Origin: CAZGKX01 sp964525945
Lineage (GTDB): Bacteria > Pseudomonadota > Gammaproteobacteria > Legionellales > Legionellaceae
Reading direction: 5' to 3'
Assembly (NCBI GenBank): GCA_964525945.1
Contig: CAZGKX010000005.1
Location: 1-64,000, forward strand
Length of the DNA: 64,000 bases
Shown: positions 46,199-54,882 of the stretch, in pieces
How positions within the stretch are numbered: the stretch's first letter is position 1
How the letters are laid out: each line of letters begins with the position of its first letter
Notes under the pieces: generated by a model
The model's input: only the letters and a program-made list of their open reading frames with translations
Databases searched by the model: none
Told to the model about the DNA's origin: nothing
Made by a program: the position numbers and the translations under genes

Positions 46199-48812
46199 TT
46201 TGTCGAGCCCATGGCTGGCATGCGATATGGGTATTCATTGCAGACAGTTTGTTCGATGACGCTGTTTTAAAAAACCGCGGCGAAGAAGCACTGTTCAGTG
46301 CGCTGCATGATAATGCATGGGGCATGGCTGGTTTTTTTGACGGTTCCTGAGGTAGAGGTGATGTGGGATTTTTCTTGGGTGATGCCGGAAAATTAAACAT
46401 CCCTGCATCATTGCTTGTTCTACTAGGAATTTTTTTCAATGATTTCCGTTTATTAAATACCCTTTCTGGGTTTTCCACCCCACAGTCATCAGGAAAAACA
46501 GCTAAAATGGGCATTTTCTTTTGTTTTTTAGCTTCTTTATAGATGGTTTTTATGACCGTGGCGCGAGGAGGAGCGCTGGTGTAATGCAGTAAACACTGAG
46601 CGGCCTCAATATGAGCGGCGCGCGTAGCGTGCCGGAGCGCATTTTCTGTCAGTGGAGGTTTGCTAAATTTTTCCAAGGCCACCAGTACCGTTACTTTATT
46701 GGTACGGGCCGCATCCAAAATGGCCAATTCTATGGCGTTATTTTGGCATTTTTCTGGCATGGCTTCAGCAATCATAACGGCCAAATCAAAAGATTGTTGG
46801 AGCATGGCATGGTTAAAGCCATTGGCCATAACGGTGGTAGAGGGAGGCGGCGAACAGTTCAAAAGAGAGCGCGTGCAGGGTATAGAATCTTTTTGGACAC
46901 TTATTTTAAACGCTTGTTCCAACATTTTTTGGCTTGGTGGTGTTCTTTTGGGGAGCCAAAGCATGGGGATGGCTTCCGCGGCATCATGGGTGATGGCCAA
47001 ATGCAATAAAACATTCACGGTTGTTCGTTTTAATTTATAGGTTTGATGGAAATAATAGACCACAGGCCAATGGTTTTGTTGTGCAGAATGGATTGCTAAT
47101 GCATCAATGGATTTTGGTTTAATGCTCTTCGTTTTATCAAACAGCTGCACCAGGCCAAGGTTTCCCGATGAAATAGCCCGCTCCAGCAGCGTTACTCCAC
47201 CATAGGGAAAGGTACGCCAACCACTGTTGGCATGTATGTCCAATAAATTCAGGCATTCTGTTCTTAACAACTCATCATCAATGCTGCCCAATAATTCAAT
47301 GAGAAGGCGTTCATAATGGCTGGGGTGTTCTAGGTTTAAAGCTAAGACAAAAGCAGATAAAACAAAAGGCATTTTTTTCTGTGCAAAGAAAGATTTTGCG
47401 ATACAACCCATCAATTCATGTTTGTCAGAGGGAAGCTGTGATTTAAAGTCAACAATTTCTTGGAGGTGTTTTATTTTTAATGCTGCAGGGCGCCAAACAT
47501 CTTCAATGGCAATGTAATCCATGTTTTCAAAGGTGTCTTCGGTTTGTTTTTGAATGATCTCACCCACTATTGTTTCCATTTGGTGGACTTTTTCGATGAT
47601 GCACCGTTGGGTTAGAGCATGTTTACGCAGCGAACGGTATATTGTTGTGTCGTCAATCGCGTAGGGATCCTCTAAAATCGCATCGATTAAGATATGCAAC
47701 AACGGCTTTGCTGCGACTTCATTGTGGCGCACCACGCTTTCAAACAGAGCAAACAATCCTCCGATCAAGGGTAGTCCGGTAATATGACGGTGGATATTTT
47801 GCAAATACAGTTCCAAATCTTGCTGTTGAAGCGCTGTGGATAGGTGGGGGCAATAAGGAATTAAACAGAAAACACTAACAATCCGCCGTTCAAGCAAGTT
47901 ATCCAATGCTGCTGGAGTTAATAATGCCGCCAATGCACTTTGCGCCTCAGGCTTGTCTTGGATAAGGCTTAACACTGTGGGTAAATTCTTGTGAAGAATC
48001 TCATTTTGATTGAATAAATCCATTAAAAAATCGGCATAGATAGCATTTGTTTTATACGCTTGCCACAATGAGAGTGAGCTTACCAGGAAGGCGTCCCCAA
48101 ACAATAAAAATAAGTTTTTTAAATTGACGGTGTTAAGGGTAAATTGTGCAGGCAGTTCGCGAGGACTGATGCGGACCAGCGGTGAGGAAGAGGATAACGT
48201 GCTGCCATCCAAAGCATAAGACGAAAGCCCTTCTTCCGTGCAACGTATTTTTTTAGCCAATACGCACAACGATTGTGTTTCAGTAAAACGGTCAAACAAA
48301 TGATAAAGAGCTGACACACTGTTGTTGGGGGAATGCAATGAGTATAAATAATACCGTAAATAATCCTGGAGGAGGTGAGTCGACAGTATTTCCATGGGTT
48401 TGACGCCATGCCAAAGCAGACTGCGTATAAAAGAGGCAAATGCAACAGGATGATCGATAAAAACCAGTCCAAATTTGGCAATGTTTAATGTTGCTGCTTG
48501 TTCACGTAATTGCAAATAAAAAATTTCGGTTAATTTGGTGTAAATTGTCTCGACAGGTAGATAGGTATCATCGGCGAGCAACACATTGAACATGAGATCA
48601 ACGACCGTTTTGTCTGTGCTTATGATACGCTGGCAAATGGAGATAAATTGATCGAAGTCTTTGTTTTGAGCTGTATTGTTCAATGAGCGGTAAATATTGG
48701 TTTTTTTTCTAATCGCAAACTCAAGGTCAGTGCGGTTCACGGTTTGCGTACGCAATGATTCAGATAATTTGGTTGGAGCGTACAACGCCAGGAAAATATC
48801 GAACAACAGCAT
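46179..48812 (-). CDS. 877-aa protein with ankyrin-like C-terminal repeats (effector-like)
   Basis: Helical N-terminal 500 residues without recognised domain (LLFDIFLALYAPTKLSESLRTQTV at the start), then about 250 residues of degenerate ankyrin-like units (VTLLERAISSGNLGLVQLFDKT, NVLLHLAITHDAAEAIPML, NALRHATRAAHIEAAQCLLHY), and a disordered Ser/Pro/Lys tail of 110 residues. The ATG at 48812 has GGAGG 6 bases upstream; the ATG at 48893 does not. No signal peptide or membrane segment. Translocation is suspected from its tail and neighbours only. Confidence 0.75.
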   Translation of the reverse strand: MLLFDIFLALYAPTKLSESLRTQTVNRTDLEFAIRKKTNIYRSLNNTAQNKDFDQFISICQRIISTDKTVVDLMFNVLLADDTYLPVETIYTKLTEIFYLQLREQAATLNIAKFGLVFIDHPVAFASFIRSLLWHGVKPMEILSTHLLQDYLRYYLYSLHSPNNSVSALYHLFDRFTETQSLCVLAKKIRCTEEGLSSYALDGSTLSSSSPLVRISPRELPAQFTLNTVNLKNLFLLFGDAFLVSSLSLWQAYKTNAIYADFLMDLFNQNEILHKNLPTVLSLIQDKPEAQSALAALLTPAALDNLLERRIVSVFCLIPYCPHLSTALQQQDLELYLQNIHRHITGLPLIGGLFALFESVVRHNEVAAKPLLHILIDAILEDPYAIDDTTIYRSLRKHALTQRCIIEKVHQMETIVGEIIQKQTEDTFENMDYIAIEDVWRPAALKIKHLQEIVDFKSQLPSDKHELMGCIAKSFFAQKKMPFVLSAFVLALNLEHPSHYERLLIELLGSIDDELLRTECLNLLDIHANSGWRTFPYGGVTLLERAISSGNLGLVQLFDKTKSIKPKSIDALAIHSAQQNHWPVVYYFHQTYKLKRTTVNVLLHLAITHDAAEAIPMLWLPKRTPPSQKMLEQAFKISVQKDSIPCTRSLLNCSPPPSTTVMANGFNHAMLQQSFDLAVMIAEAMPEKCQNNAIELAILDAARTNKVTVLVALEKFSKPPLTENALRHATRAAHIEAAQCLLHYTSAPPRATVIKTIYKEAKKQKKMPILAVFPDDCGVENPERVFNKRKSLKKIPSRTSNDAGMFNFPASPKKNPTSPLPQEPSKKPAMPHALSCSALNSASSPRFFKTASSNKLSAMNTHIACQPWARQKCSGVD

Positions 48813-49068
48813 GGTTGCCTCCTTTTCAATGACATCAATGGACAGAGGGCCTTCGGTTAAAATAACGCATAAAGAAGGTCTGTGTTTATCCATAATACAT
48901 ATTTATTGGGATTAAGCTAGTCTAAGTGAATTTTTTTAGTTGGTTGTATTGACGTGCATCTTTGCTGAGCCAATCTGTATTTCACCAAGGGTATTTCTTC
49001 CCTGTTTAATTGGGAAACACCTTAACCTTTACTTTGTTTCCGAGACGGTTAACAAACTGCACACAAGG

Positions 49069-49244
49069 TTATCCACAGAATTTGTGGATAAATTAAAGAA
49101 GCGGGATCGTTTAAATGGAATTTAAAACCTTTATTTTTCAAGTGGTTATGATTTTTNNNNNNNNNNTGGGTTCTGGTACAAATTGCTTAAATCAACGAAC
49201 AAAAAAGTTATTCACATTGTAATTTGTCCTAGTTTTTATCCATA
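49069..49244. other. DnaA-box cluster in a gene-free stretch
   Basis: TTATCCACA at 49069-49077, its inverted copy TGTGGATAA at 49083-49091, TTATTCACA at 49208-49216 and a one-mismatch copy at 49236-49244. The first pair faces each other across 5 bases. The whole of 48813-49250 has no credible gene, contains AT-rich tracts and is interrupted by the gap at 49157-49166. It may be a replication origin, a DnaA-titration site or the regulatory region of a DnaA-controlled gene. Confidence 0.55.
49157..49166. other. Assembly gap (10 N)
   Basis: Placeholder of unknown length within the DnaA-box region. Confidence 0.99.
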
Positions 49245-49250
49245 TGTATA

Positions 49251-49937
49251 TCACATTGCTAAGGACAAGCTTGCCATCAACACCATGGTTAAATCTTCTA
49301 CCAATGTAATGTTGGACAGAGGAACGCGAAGGATGGTTCCTAAACATACGCATTGAATCGTTTGGTGTTTTAATAAGCTATTGATAACGCCTAAACTTGA
49401 AAAACCCATAAGGAGGACAGTGAGGATAGCGGTAGTGGTGGGTTGCCATTGTTTTAAATATAGAATACCCAAGCTGAGCTCTAAAAATGGATAAATAAAG
49501 CCATAACCATGCCAGTGCTTTGCAAGTAAATCATACGTGGCATATCCTGTAGCAAATCCTTTAATATCCAATAACTTAAACCCTGAAAAAACGAGAAAAA
49601 ATCCCGCCATAAATTGGTTCATGAAACCCAACTCATTCATGCTTGACCGATGGACATTGTTTAATGCGGCAATGGCGGTGATATAACCCACAATGATGAA
49701 CAAAGGATAATACGTGTGCACGATTGAATTCTTTTGCTGGGTTTTCAATCGGTATTTTCCTGCGCTAGCGATGTGTTGGTTAAGGGTTTTGAGCGAGGGG
49801 GCTTTTTGTGCCTCGACATGCAGTTCAGGTGGTTGCAGTGTCAATTGAATGATGTTGACGTGCTCATCTAAAACGGCTTTTATTTTTTCGATGCATTTTG
49901 AACAATGCATGCCTTCAATTGTGTAAATAAATACCAT
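49251..49937 (-). CDS. HMA-domain and MauE/DoxX-like membrane fusion protein
   Basis: 228 residues. The N-terminal heavy-metal-associated domain has the GMHCSKC metal site (Cys12 and Cys15). The rest holds four to five transmembrane helices in MauE/DoxX-like order, with a C-V-C pair (QCVCLGT) near residue 197 that could be redox active. A role in copper handling or in membrane thiol redox is plausible. RBS AGGGA. It is followed directly by the DnaA-box stretch and has no operon partner on its strand. Confidence 0.75.
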   Translation of the reverse strand: MVFIYTIEGMHCSKCIEKIKAVLDEHVNIIQLTLQPPELHVEAQKAPSLKTLNQHIASAGKYRLKTQQKNSIVHTYYPLFIIVGYITAIAALNNVHRSSMNELGFMNQFMAGFFLVFSGFKLLDIKGFATGYATYDLLAKHWHGYGFIYPFLELSLGILYLKQWQPTTTAILTVLLMGFSSLGVINSLLKHQTIQCVCLGTILRVPLSNITLVEDLTMVLMASLSLAM

Positions 49938-50051
49938 TTTTCTATCCCTTTTTGAAATAAAGTATAAATTAAGCTATACATTAAAGCGAAAACAATAGGA
50001 TTTTACTCATGGTGTCGGGTCGTACTGATGTGGCACAAAAAAGGAGCATGT

Positions 50052-50261
50052 ATGAAACACCTATCAAATCCACCCCCAAAACGGTTGTTAAGATCACGTA
50101 CCGATAAAGTCATTGCTGGTGTATGCGGTGGGATCGCTCGCTATTTTGGTATTGACTCCACCTGGATCCGGTTGCTTTTTATTGTTTTTTTATTAGCCGG
50201 TGGTTCGGCCATTTTGGTGTATATCATCATGTGGATTATCATGCCATTGGATGCGATGTAA
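50052..50261 (+). CDS. PspC-domain membrane protein
   Basis: 69 residues: LLRSRTDKVIAGVCGGIARYFGID followed by one transmembrane helix (LLFIVFLLAGGSAILVYIIMWII) is the complete PspC domain, linked to envelope-stress sensing. The ATG at 50052 follows AAAGGAG; the ATG at 50028 would give a shorter leader site and is rejected. No pspA/B neighbour is present. Confidence 0.9.
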   Translation: MKHLSNPPPKRLLRSRTDKVIAGVCGGIARYFGIDSTWIRLLFIVFLLAGGSAILVYIIMWIIMPLDAM

Positions 50262-50291
50262 CGGCTCTGTGTTGAGCCGTCAAGGCAATGT

Positions 50292-50606
50292 TTATGGCTG
50301 GTGTTCAATTTTCGATAAATTGCCGTGTGTAAAATATAACGTTAAATGATGCACGATGAGGGGTGCGTTGCCTTTGCGTCGAGTGTAGGCATAATCCCAG
50401 CGATCGTCATTAAAGATAGGGCTTAGTAAGCTTGTGCCCATTAAAATGGCAACATCTTCTTTATTCATGCCCGTTTTAAGTTTATTTATTTTGGCGCAGG
50501 GCAACAAATTGCCTTGTTGAACCACTCGCCTTGAAAAATCATAAGACATGCAGTGGGTAAGGCCGAGGAGAAGGGTTAACAGTAACAATAGCGATCTAAA
50601 TTGCAT
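50292..50606 (-). CDS. bamE: BamE/OmlA-family outer-membrane assembly lipoprotein
   Basis: 104 residues with a lipobox (LLGLTHC, lipidated Cys19) and the BamE fold: INKLKTGMNKEDVAILMGTSLL and RWDYAYTRRKG. Subunit of the BAM complex that inserts outer-membrane proteins. Divergent from fur with a 68-base gap, as omlA-fur in Pseudomonas. Confidence 0.9.
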   Translation of the reverse strand: MQFRSLLLLLTLLLGLTHCMSYDFSRRVVQQGNLLPCAKINKLKTGMNKEDVAILMGTSLLSPIFNDDRWDYAYTRRKGNAPLIVHHLTLYFTHGNLSKIEHQP

Positions 50607-50674
50607 TTTCTTTGCCTACAATGAAAAACTTCGCCATAATACCATGCAATGTATTGAATATCATCAGGAATATT

Positions 50675-51085
50675 ATGGAAGAAAGCCAGCAGCTAAAAGA
50701 TGCCGGATTAAAGATCACCATGCCTCGTTTAAAAATCTTACAAATTCTTGAGCAATCTGTGGCGCATCATTTAAGCGCTGAAGATGTCTATAAAGCCTTA
50801 TTGGAACAAGGCGAAGATGTTGGTTTGGCCACCGTTTACCGTGTCTTAACGCAATTTGAGGAAGCGGATTTGGTCAGTCGACACAATTTTGAAGGCGGGT
50901 ATTCAGTTTTTGAATTAAGCCAAGGCACCCATCACGATCACCTGGTTTGTGTTAAATGCGGCCGAGTTGAAGAATTTGTCGACGAAATTATCGAACAACG
51001 CCAAAAAATGATTGCCGATAGGGCCGGTTTTAAAATGACCGACCATGCCTTAAATATTTACGGGCTATGCCCCAAATGTTTGTAA
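50675..51085 (+). CDS. fur: Ferric uptake regulator
   Basis: 136 residues. The N-terminal AGLKITMPRLKILQIL winged helix, GLATVYRVLTQFEEADLV recognition helix, HHHD-type metal site (THHDHL), and CVKC plus CPKC zinc cysteines are all present, with the HNFEGG block characteristic of true Fur as opposed to Zur. Start at 50675 is preceded by AGGAATATT; an earlier ATG at 50612 is inside the divergent promoter region. Confidence 0.96.
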   Translation: MEESQQLKDAGLKITMPRLKILQILEQSVAHHLSAEDVYKALLEQGEDVGLATVYRVLTQFEEADLVSRHNFEGGYSVFELSQGTHHDHLVCVKCGRVEEFVDEIIEQRQKMIADRAGFKMTDHALNIYGLCPKCL

Positions 51086-51182
51086 ACGCACCACTCCGCC
51101 TGATTTTGTTCATCCGCCCAAAATCGATTGCTTGTGCCGCACGAAGATCTTCGCTTCCTTAGGGTCGCGGCGCTGTTGTAGG

Positions 51183-51884
51183 TTACAACAATTGCATTAA
51201 TTCTTGGAGGCTGTCTGACAGTGAACGGACGATCTCATCGAATGCGTCGGGGTTTTTTAACAGGGCTTGATTCACTTGCAATTCTAGGCCTAAATAATCT
51301 TTTTCGCTGTATTGCTTACGTATGGAGTTAATGAAACCTTCGCTCACATAAGAATGCGGATAATTCATGCGAATGCGGTAAGCCATTTGATGAAGAAGCA
51401 AACTGTTCCATAGTCGAATCACTTCTTTTTCAGCGTGACGATGAGGATCATACAGCAAACCTATACCCGCATTTCGAACTTCACCACGCAATTCCGGTGT
51501 AAAGGTATGGATCGACAAATGCAAAACTTGCTGCCCTGAATCAATGTACTGACGAATAAGTTCTTGTGTTCGATGTTGAAATGGAAAGTAATAATGATGA
51601 AGCAACCGTTCTTTTTCAGGTTTTGGTAAATTTTTTGTGAAATCAGAATAGCAATGCGACGGATGGCCGTTATGATTGCAATTGACCAATAAACGCGTGA
51701 CATAACTTTGAATAAATGGACAATTTAAATCCACGCTTAACCGCTGCGTGATTTCTAAAGCAAATAAATCAAAGGCTTGGTGCGTGTTCAAAATACCTGG
51801 ATCAGCTGCAAACAAATGCTGGTACTCTGCGGGCACAATATTCACTGCATGCGAACAACTAAGCAATAATTTGGTTGGTTTCAT
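51183..51884 (-). CDS. N-formylglutamate amidohydrolase-family protein
   Basis: 233 residues. SCSHAVNIVPAEY at the N-terminus and LHLSIHTFTP with the following TxxLxGEVR-type segment match the FGase family of zinc amidohydrolases. It lies 61 bases downstream of a RimK-like ATP-grasp ligase on the same strand; together these suggest synthesis or trimming of a small peptide or amino-acid conjugate, not histidine degradation. Zinc ligands H12, and H in SIHTF, are conserved. Confidence 0.82.
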   Translation of the reverse strand: MKPTKLLLSCSHAVNIVPAEYQHLFAADPGILNTHQAFDLFALEITQRLSVDLNCPFIQSYVTRLLVNCNHNGHPSHCYSDFTKNLPKPEKERLLHHYYFPFQHRTQELIRQYIDSGQQVLHLSIHTFTPELRGEVRNAGIGLLYDPHRHAEKEVIRLWNSLLLHQMAYRIRMNYPHSYVSEGFINSIRKQYSEKDYLGLELQVNQALLKNPDAFDEIVRSLSDSLQELMQLL

Positions 51885-51945
51885 GACGCATAAAATGGTT
51901 GATTATTTATCATTTTTTTCTTCCAGCATCGCAAACAATGAACAC

Positions 51946-53412
51946 TTAGACATAGCCATGTTTCCTACGTATTCGTTCTAAAAACACATTCATAATTTGA
52001 TGGTACAACAATTCGCCACTGATTCGATCTTCTATTCCATTTTCAATGGTGGGGTTGTCATTTATTTCAATGACATAAGCTTTATTGTTGTGGGTTTTAA
52101 TGTCAACACCGTACAAACTATCACCAATCAAGCGCGCAGCTTTTAGGGCTGTTTTCAATACGATTTCTGGTACCTCGTTGAGCGGGACCGAATCATCTGC
52201 GCCTTCTATTTCTGTACCATCCACAACCTCGGATGCATTCCAATTGTATATCTGCCAATGATCTTTTGCCATGTAATAACGAGAAGCATAAAGCGGTTTA
52301 TTATCAATTATACCAATACGCCAATCGAATTCGGTGGGGATAAATGGTTGGATAAGCACTAAATCCGATGTTTTAAAAAACTGCTTTAATGAGCGTTTGA
52401 GCGCAGATACGTCGTCTATTTTAATCACCCCTTGGGAAAGTGCACCATCAGGTTTTTTTAAAACACATGGGTACTGGATGATGGGCAACTCTTTATCGTA
52501 TTTACTAATAAAGAGGGTTGATGGTGTTAATATTTGATGGTTACGCATTAATTCTGCAAAGTACACTTTGTTGGTGCATTTTACAATGGATTGTGGATCA
52601 TCAATCACCACTAAATTTTCTTGCACTGCACGGCGTGCAATGCGATAGGTAAAATGATCAACTGCTGTAGTGGTGCGAATAAACAAGGCGTCGTATTCAG
52701 CAATAAATTTGCTGTCATGTTTGTCAATCAGATCAACATTGATTCCTAAGGTTTCTCCTATCTCAATGAATAAATCCAACGCTTTTTTATTGGAAGGAGG
52801 ATTGGATTCGTGATGGTCGATTAAAATAGCGAGATTATGGAACCTTTGCTTTTTTTGCCATTGATGAAAACGTTTTTTGCTTAAATAATTTTGGGCGGCT
52901 TGCTGCAAAAATACGTAATGCGTTTGGGGGACATCGCTTATGGAAATAACACGTAAATTTTTAATCCCCCAGCGTTTTTTGCGTTCCAATGCAATTTGAA
53001 TCAAAGGCAATGGGAAAATATTGTGCAACGTTTTCGCCAACGTGCTGTATTTTTTTTCAACGTTTTGGCCGAAGTAAATGCTGATCGTGAATTCATTGTC
53101 TTGGATGTCTTGAAGATTTTGCTGAATTTCTTTGTCCATGTCTTCTGACATTTGACGGTACAAGCTGACGTTAATAACATCTTGAATGTTTAAAACAGAA
53201 GGCACCGCTTTATGATCACGGGCTTGCGCTAATAATGACACATAATAACCGATCGTTTGGTAATCATAAGAATTGCAAAGATTAATAATGCGCAGGGCTT
53301 TGCCTTGCTGATAAAGGACATTGGACAAGTAATCAGACGCTTCAACAATGGGCGTAATAGGCTTTAAAAATTCCCATTTACTGGGTTCGTCCGTAACTAA
53401 AATGGTTTGCAT
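51946..53412 (-). CDS. RimK-like ATP-grasp ligase with N-terminal RLAN-type domain
   Basis: About 488 residues. The N-terminal 200 residues (TILVTDEPSKWEF, ASDYLSNVLYQQ, LNIQDVINVSLYRQ) match the RimK-like ATP-grasp N-terminal domain; the C-terminal half is an ATP-grasp (YPCVLKKPDGALSQGVIKI, and the metal-binding YVIEINDNPTIENGIED). It should ligate an amino acid to a carboxyl group through an acyl phosphate. The ATG at 53412 follows AAGGGA; the TTG/ATG starts further upstream to 53535 are unsupported. Confidence 0.85.
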   Translation of the reverse strand: MQTILVTDEPSKWEFLKPITPIVEASDYLSNVLYQQGKALRIINLCNSYDYQTIGYYVSLLAQARDHKAVPSVLNIQDVINVSLYRQMSEDMDKEIQQNLQDIQDNEFTISIYFGQNVEKKYSTLAKTLHNIFPLPLIQIALERKKRWGIKNLRVISISDVPQTHYVFLQQAAQNYLSKKRFHQWQKKQRFHNLAILIDHHESNPPSNKKALDLFIEIGETLGINVDLIDKHDSKFIAEYDALFIRTTTAVDHFTYRIARRAVQENLVVIDDPQSIVKCTNKVYFAELMRNHQILTPSTLFISKYDKELPIIQYPCVLKKPDGALSQGVIKIDDVSALKRSLKQFFKTSDLVLIQPFIPTEFDWRIGIIDNKPLYASRYYMAKDHWQIYNWNASEVVDGTEIEGADDSVPLNEVPEIVLKTALKAARLIGDSLYGVDIKTHNNKAYVIEINDNPTIENGIEDRISGELLYHQIMNVFLERIRRKHGYV

Positions 53413-53579
53413 TCCTATCCCTTTTCTCGATGATGTCCACCCATGGTGTTGATTTGGAAATTCAGGCAGTGTTCTATTTTGGGCTTTACAAGCAAAATAC
53501 CTCTTCACGTTAAATGGCAAATAAGTTTTTGTCAATTGTTAGGGCTTTTTAACCCGGGTAAACTTTTGCCTACGTCCTG

Positions 53580-53644
53580 CGCTTTATGAGCAAGATCCAT
53601 GCGATTTTAATCAGGGTCGTGATCTGGATTCCGCGCATAAAGCG
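53580..53644. repeat. REP-like imperfect inverted repeat
   Basis: Arms 53580-53599 and 53625-53644 match in 16 of 20 positions as reverse complements, and the right arm contains its own perfect hairpin (TTCCGCGC-ATAAA-GCGCGGAA, 53629-53649). Located in the gene-free 53413-53678 between the RimK-like gene and the thioesterase. Confidence 0.65.
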
Positions 53645-53678
53645 CGGAACGTCGGCGTTTTGGTTGTTGGTTATACGA

Positions 53679-54161
53679 TTAGATGGGTTTACCCTGGCTT
53701 TTTAACGAGAGTTCCAGGATAAAATGGGCAATGGGTTCGGGTTGAGTGGGGTAATGAATAAATGCAGTGATCGCAATGGGTTTATTGATCCGCAAACCTG
53801 ATGTTTTAGAATCCATCAGCATGGTTTTAATATCCTCTCCTTGCTCGCAAACAAAATAAACGTCCGACTCAGGGCGTTTTAGGAACTGTGCTTGAAAGGA
53901 TTTAAATGCCAAAGAAATTTTAGTTTGAGCAAGTCGCGCATGGTAAAAGCCATGCAATCCGCCGGCAATATCGGCACCGACTGCTAATGCACCAAAATAC
54001 ATGGAGTTTAGATGGTTTTTACTGCGACGATTGAGCTTCAATTTGATGACAATAGTGCTATCCGTCAATGTTAAGAGGTGGGGCTTTAAATGGCCGATTA
54101 AGGGAACTTTGAAATGACCGAAATACCATAAAAAAAATTTAAATCGTGTAAATAAGGTCAT
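53679..54161 (-). CDS. Hotdog-fold thioesterase-like protein (DUF4442)
   Basis: 160 residues. LNSMYFGALAVGADIAGGLHGF is the DUF4442/YiiD C-terminal hotdog helix, with the basic RRSKNH segment preceding it. Predicted acyl-CoA thioesterase. It overlaps the BON protein gene by 4 bases (ATGA), hence a two-gene operon. Confidence 0.8.
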   Translation of the reverse strand: MTLFTRFKFFLWYFGHFKVPLIGHLKPHLLTLTDSTIVIKLKLNRRSKNHLNSMYFGALAVGADIAGGLHGFYHARLAQTKISLAFKSFQAQFLKRPESDVYFVCEQGEDIKTMLMDSKTSGLRINKPIAITAFIHYPTQPEPIAHFILELSLKSQGKPI

Positions 54162-54712
54162 GTAACGTCCTTATTGGCAATCGTTAAATTTGAAATGATT
54201 TTTTTAACACCGCGCACATTGTGCGCTCGCTTTAAAATGGCATCAATCGATTTACTGGCTTTAACAACACCGGTCAAGGTCACTACACCATTGATGGTGG
54301 AGGCATTGATGCCAACCAAGGGAATGGTTTCATCATCGAGGACTTTGGCTTTTAAGACAGCGGTCTCGATTTTTGCTGTAATGTAAACATCGGTGAACGC
54401 GGTGTTGACGTGTTTAATTTCCAAATCTTCGGTGTCAACGGCTTTAACTCCTTTGGTGTCTTTGGCCAACCGTAATGCATCAACAAACGCTTGCTTATCA
54501 CCCACATAGCCACTTAATAAGACGATGCCATCTTCAGTGGAAACAGAGATTTTTAAGGGGTTGAGGTTTTTATTTTTTGTAAACTTGGTCGTGATTTTTG
54601 TGGTGATCACAGAATCACTTAATTCTTGACCAATTTCTTTAAGATCAGCTGCTTGCGTTTGAAGCCCAAAAAAAAGCAGGGTGGTTGTAACCAGGAGAAG
54701 CACGCGCCGCAT
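54158..54712 (-). CDS. Periplasmic protein with two BON domains
   Basis: 184 residues: signal peptide (RRVLLLVTTTLLFFGLQTQA) and two BON domains (about 30-95 and 105-175) with the GIVLLSGYV and GVVTLTGVV turn motifs. OsmY/DolP-like proteins bind phospholipid surfaces and maintain envelope integrity. RBS GAGG. Confidence 0.9.
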   Translation of the reverse strand: MRRVLLLVTTTLLFFGLQTQAADLKEIGQELSDSVITTKITTKFTKNKNLNPLKISVSTEDGIVLLSGYVGDKQAFVDALRLAKDTKGVKAVDTEDLEIKHVNTAFTDVYITAKIETAVLKAKVLDDETIPLVGINASTINGVVTLTGVVKASKSIDAILKRAHNVRGVKKIISNLTIANKDVT

Positions 54713-54882
54713 AAAATCCTCAAGGCAAATTTTAATGCGGGCATTATATCATTTTTTAGGACTATTGAATGCTTTTATGAAAAAAAAACAAAGGCAATGG
54801 CCAGGTATTTTTGCCCCAAAATTTGTTTTAAAATAATATAATGTGTTATTATATAGGTCAATTAATTGAGGATGAATTGAAA

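Noticed and set aside
50607..50674. Fur box between bamE and fur
   Set aside because: No stretch resembles the GATAATGATAATCATTATC consensus.
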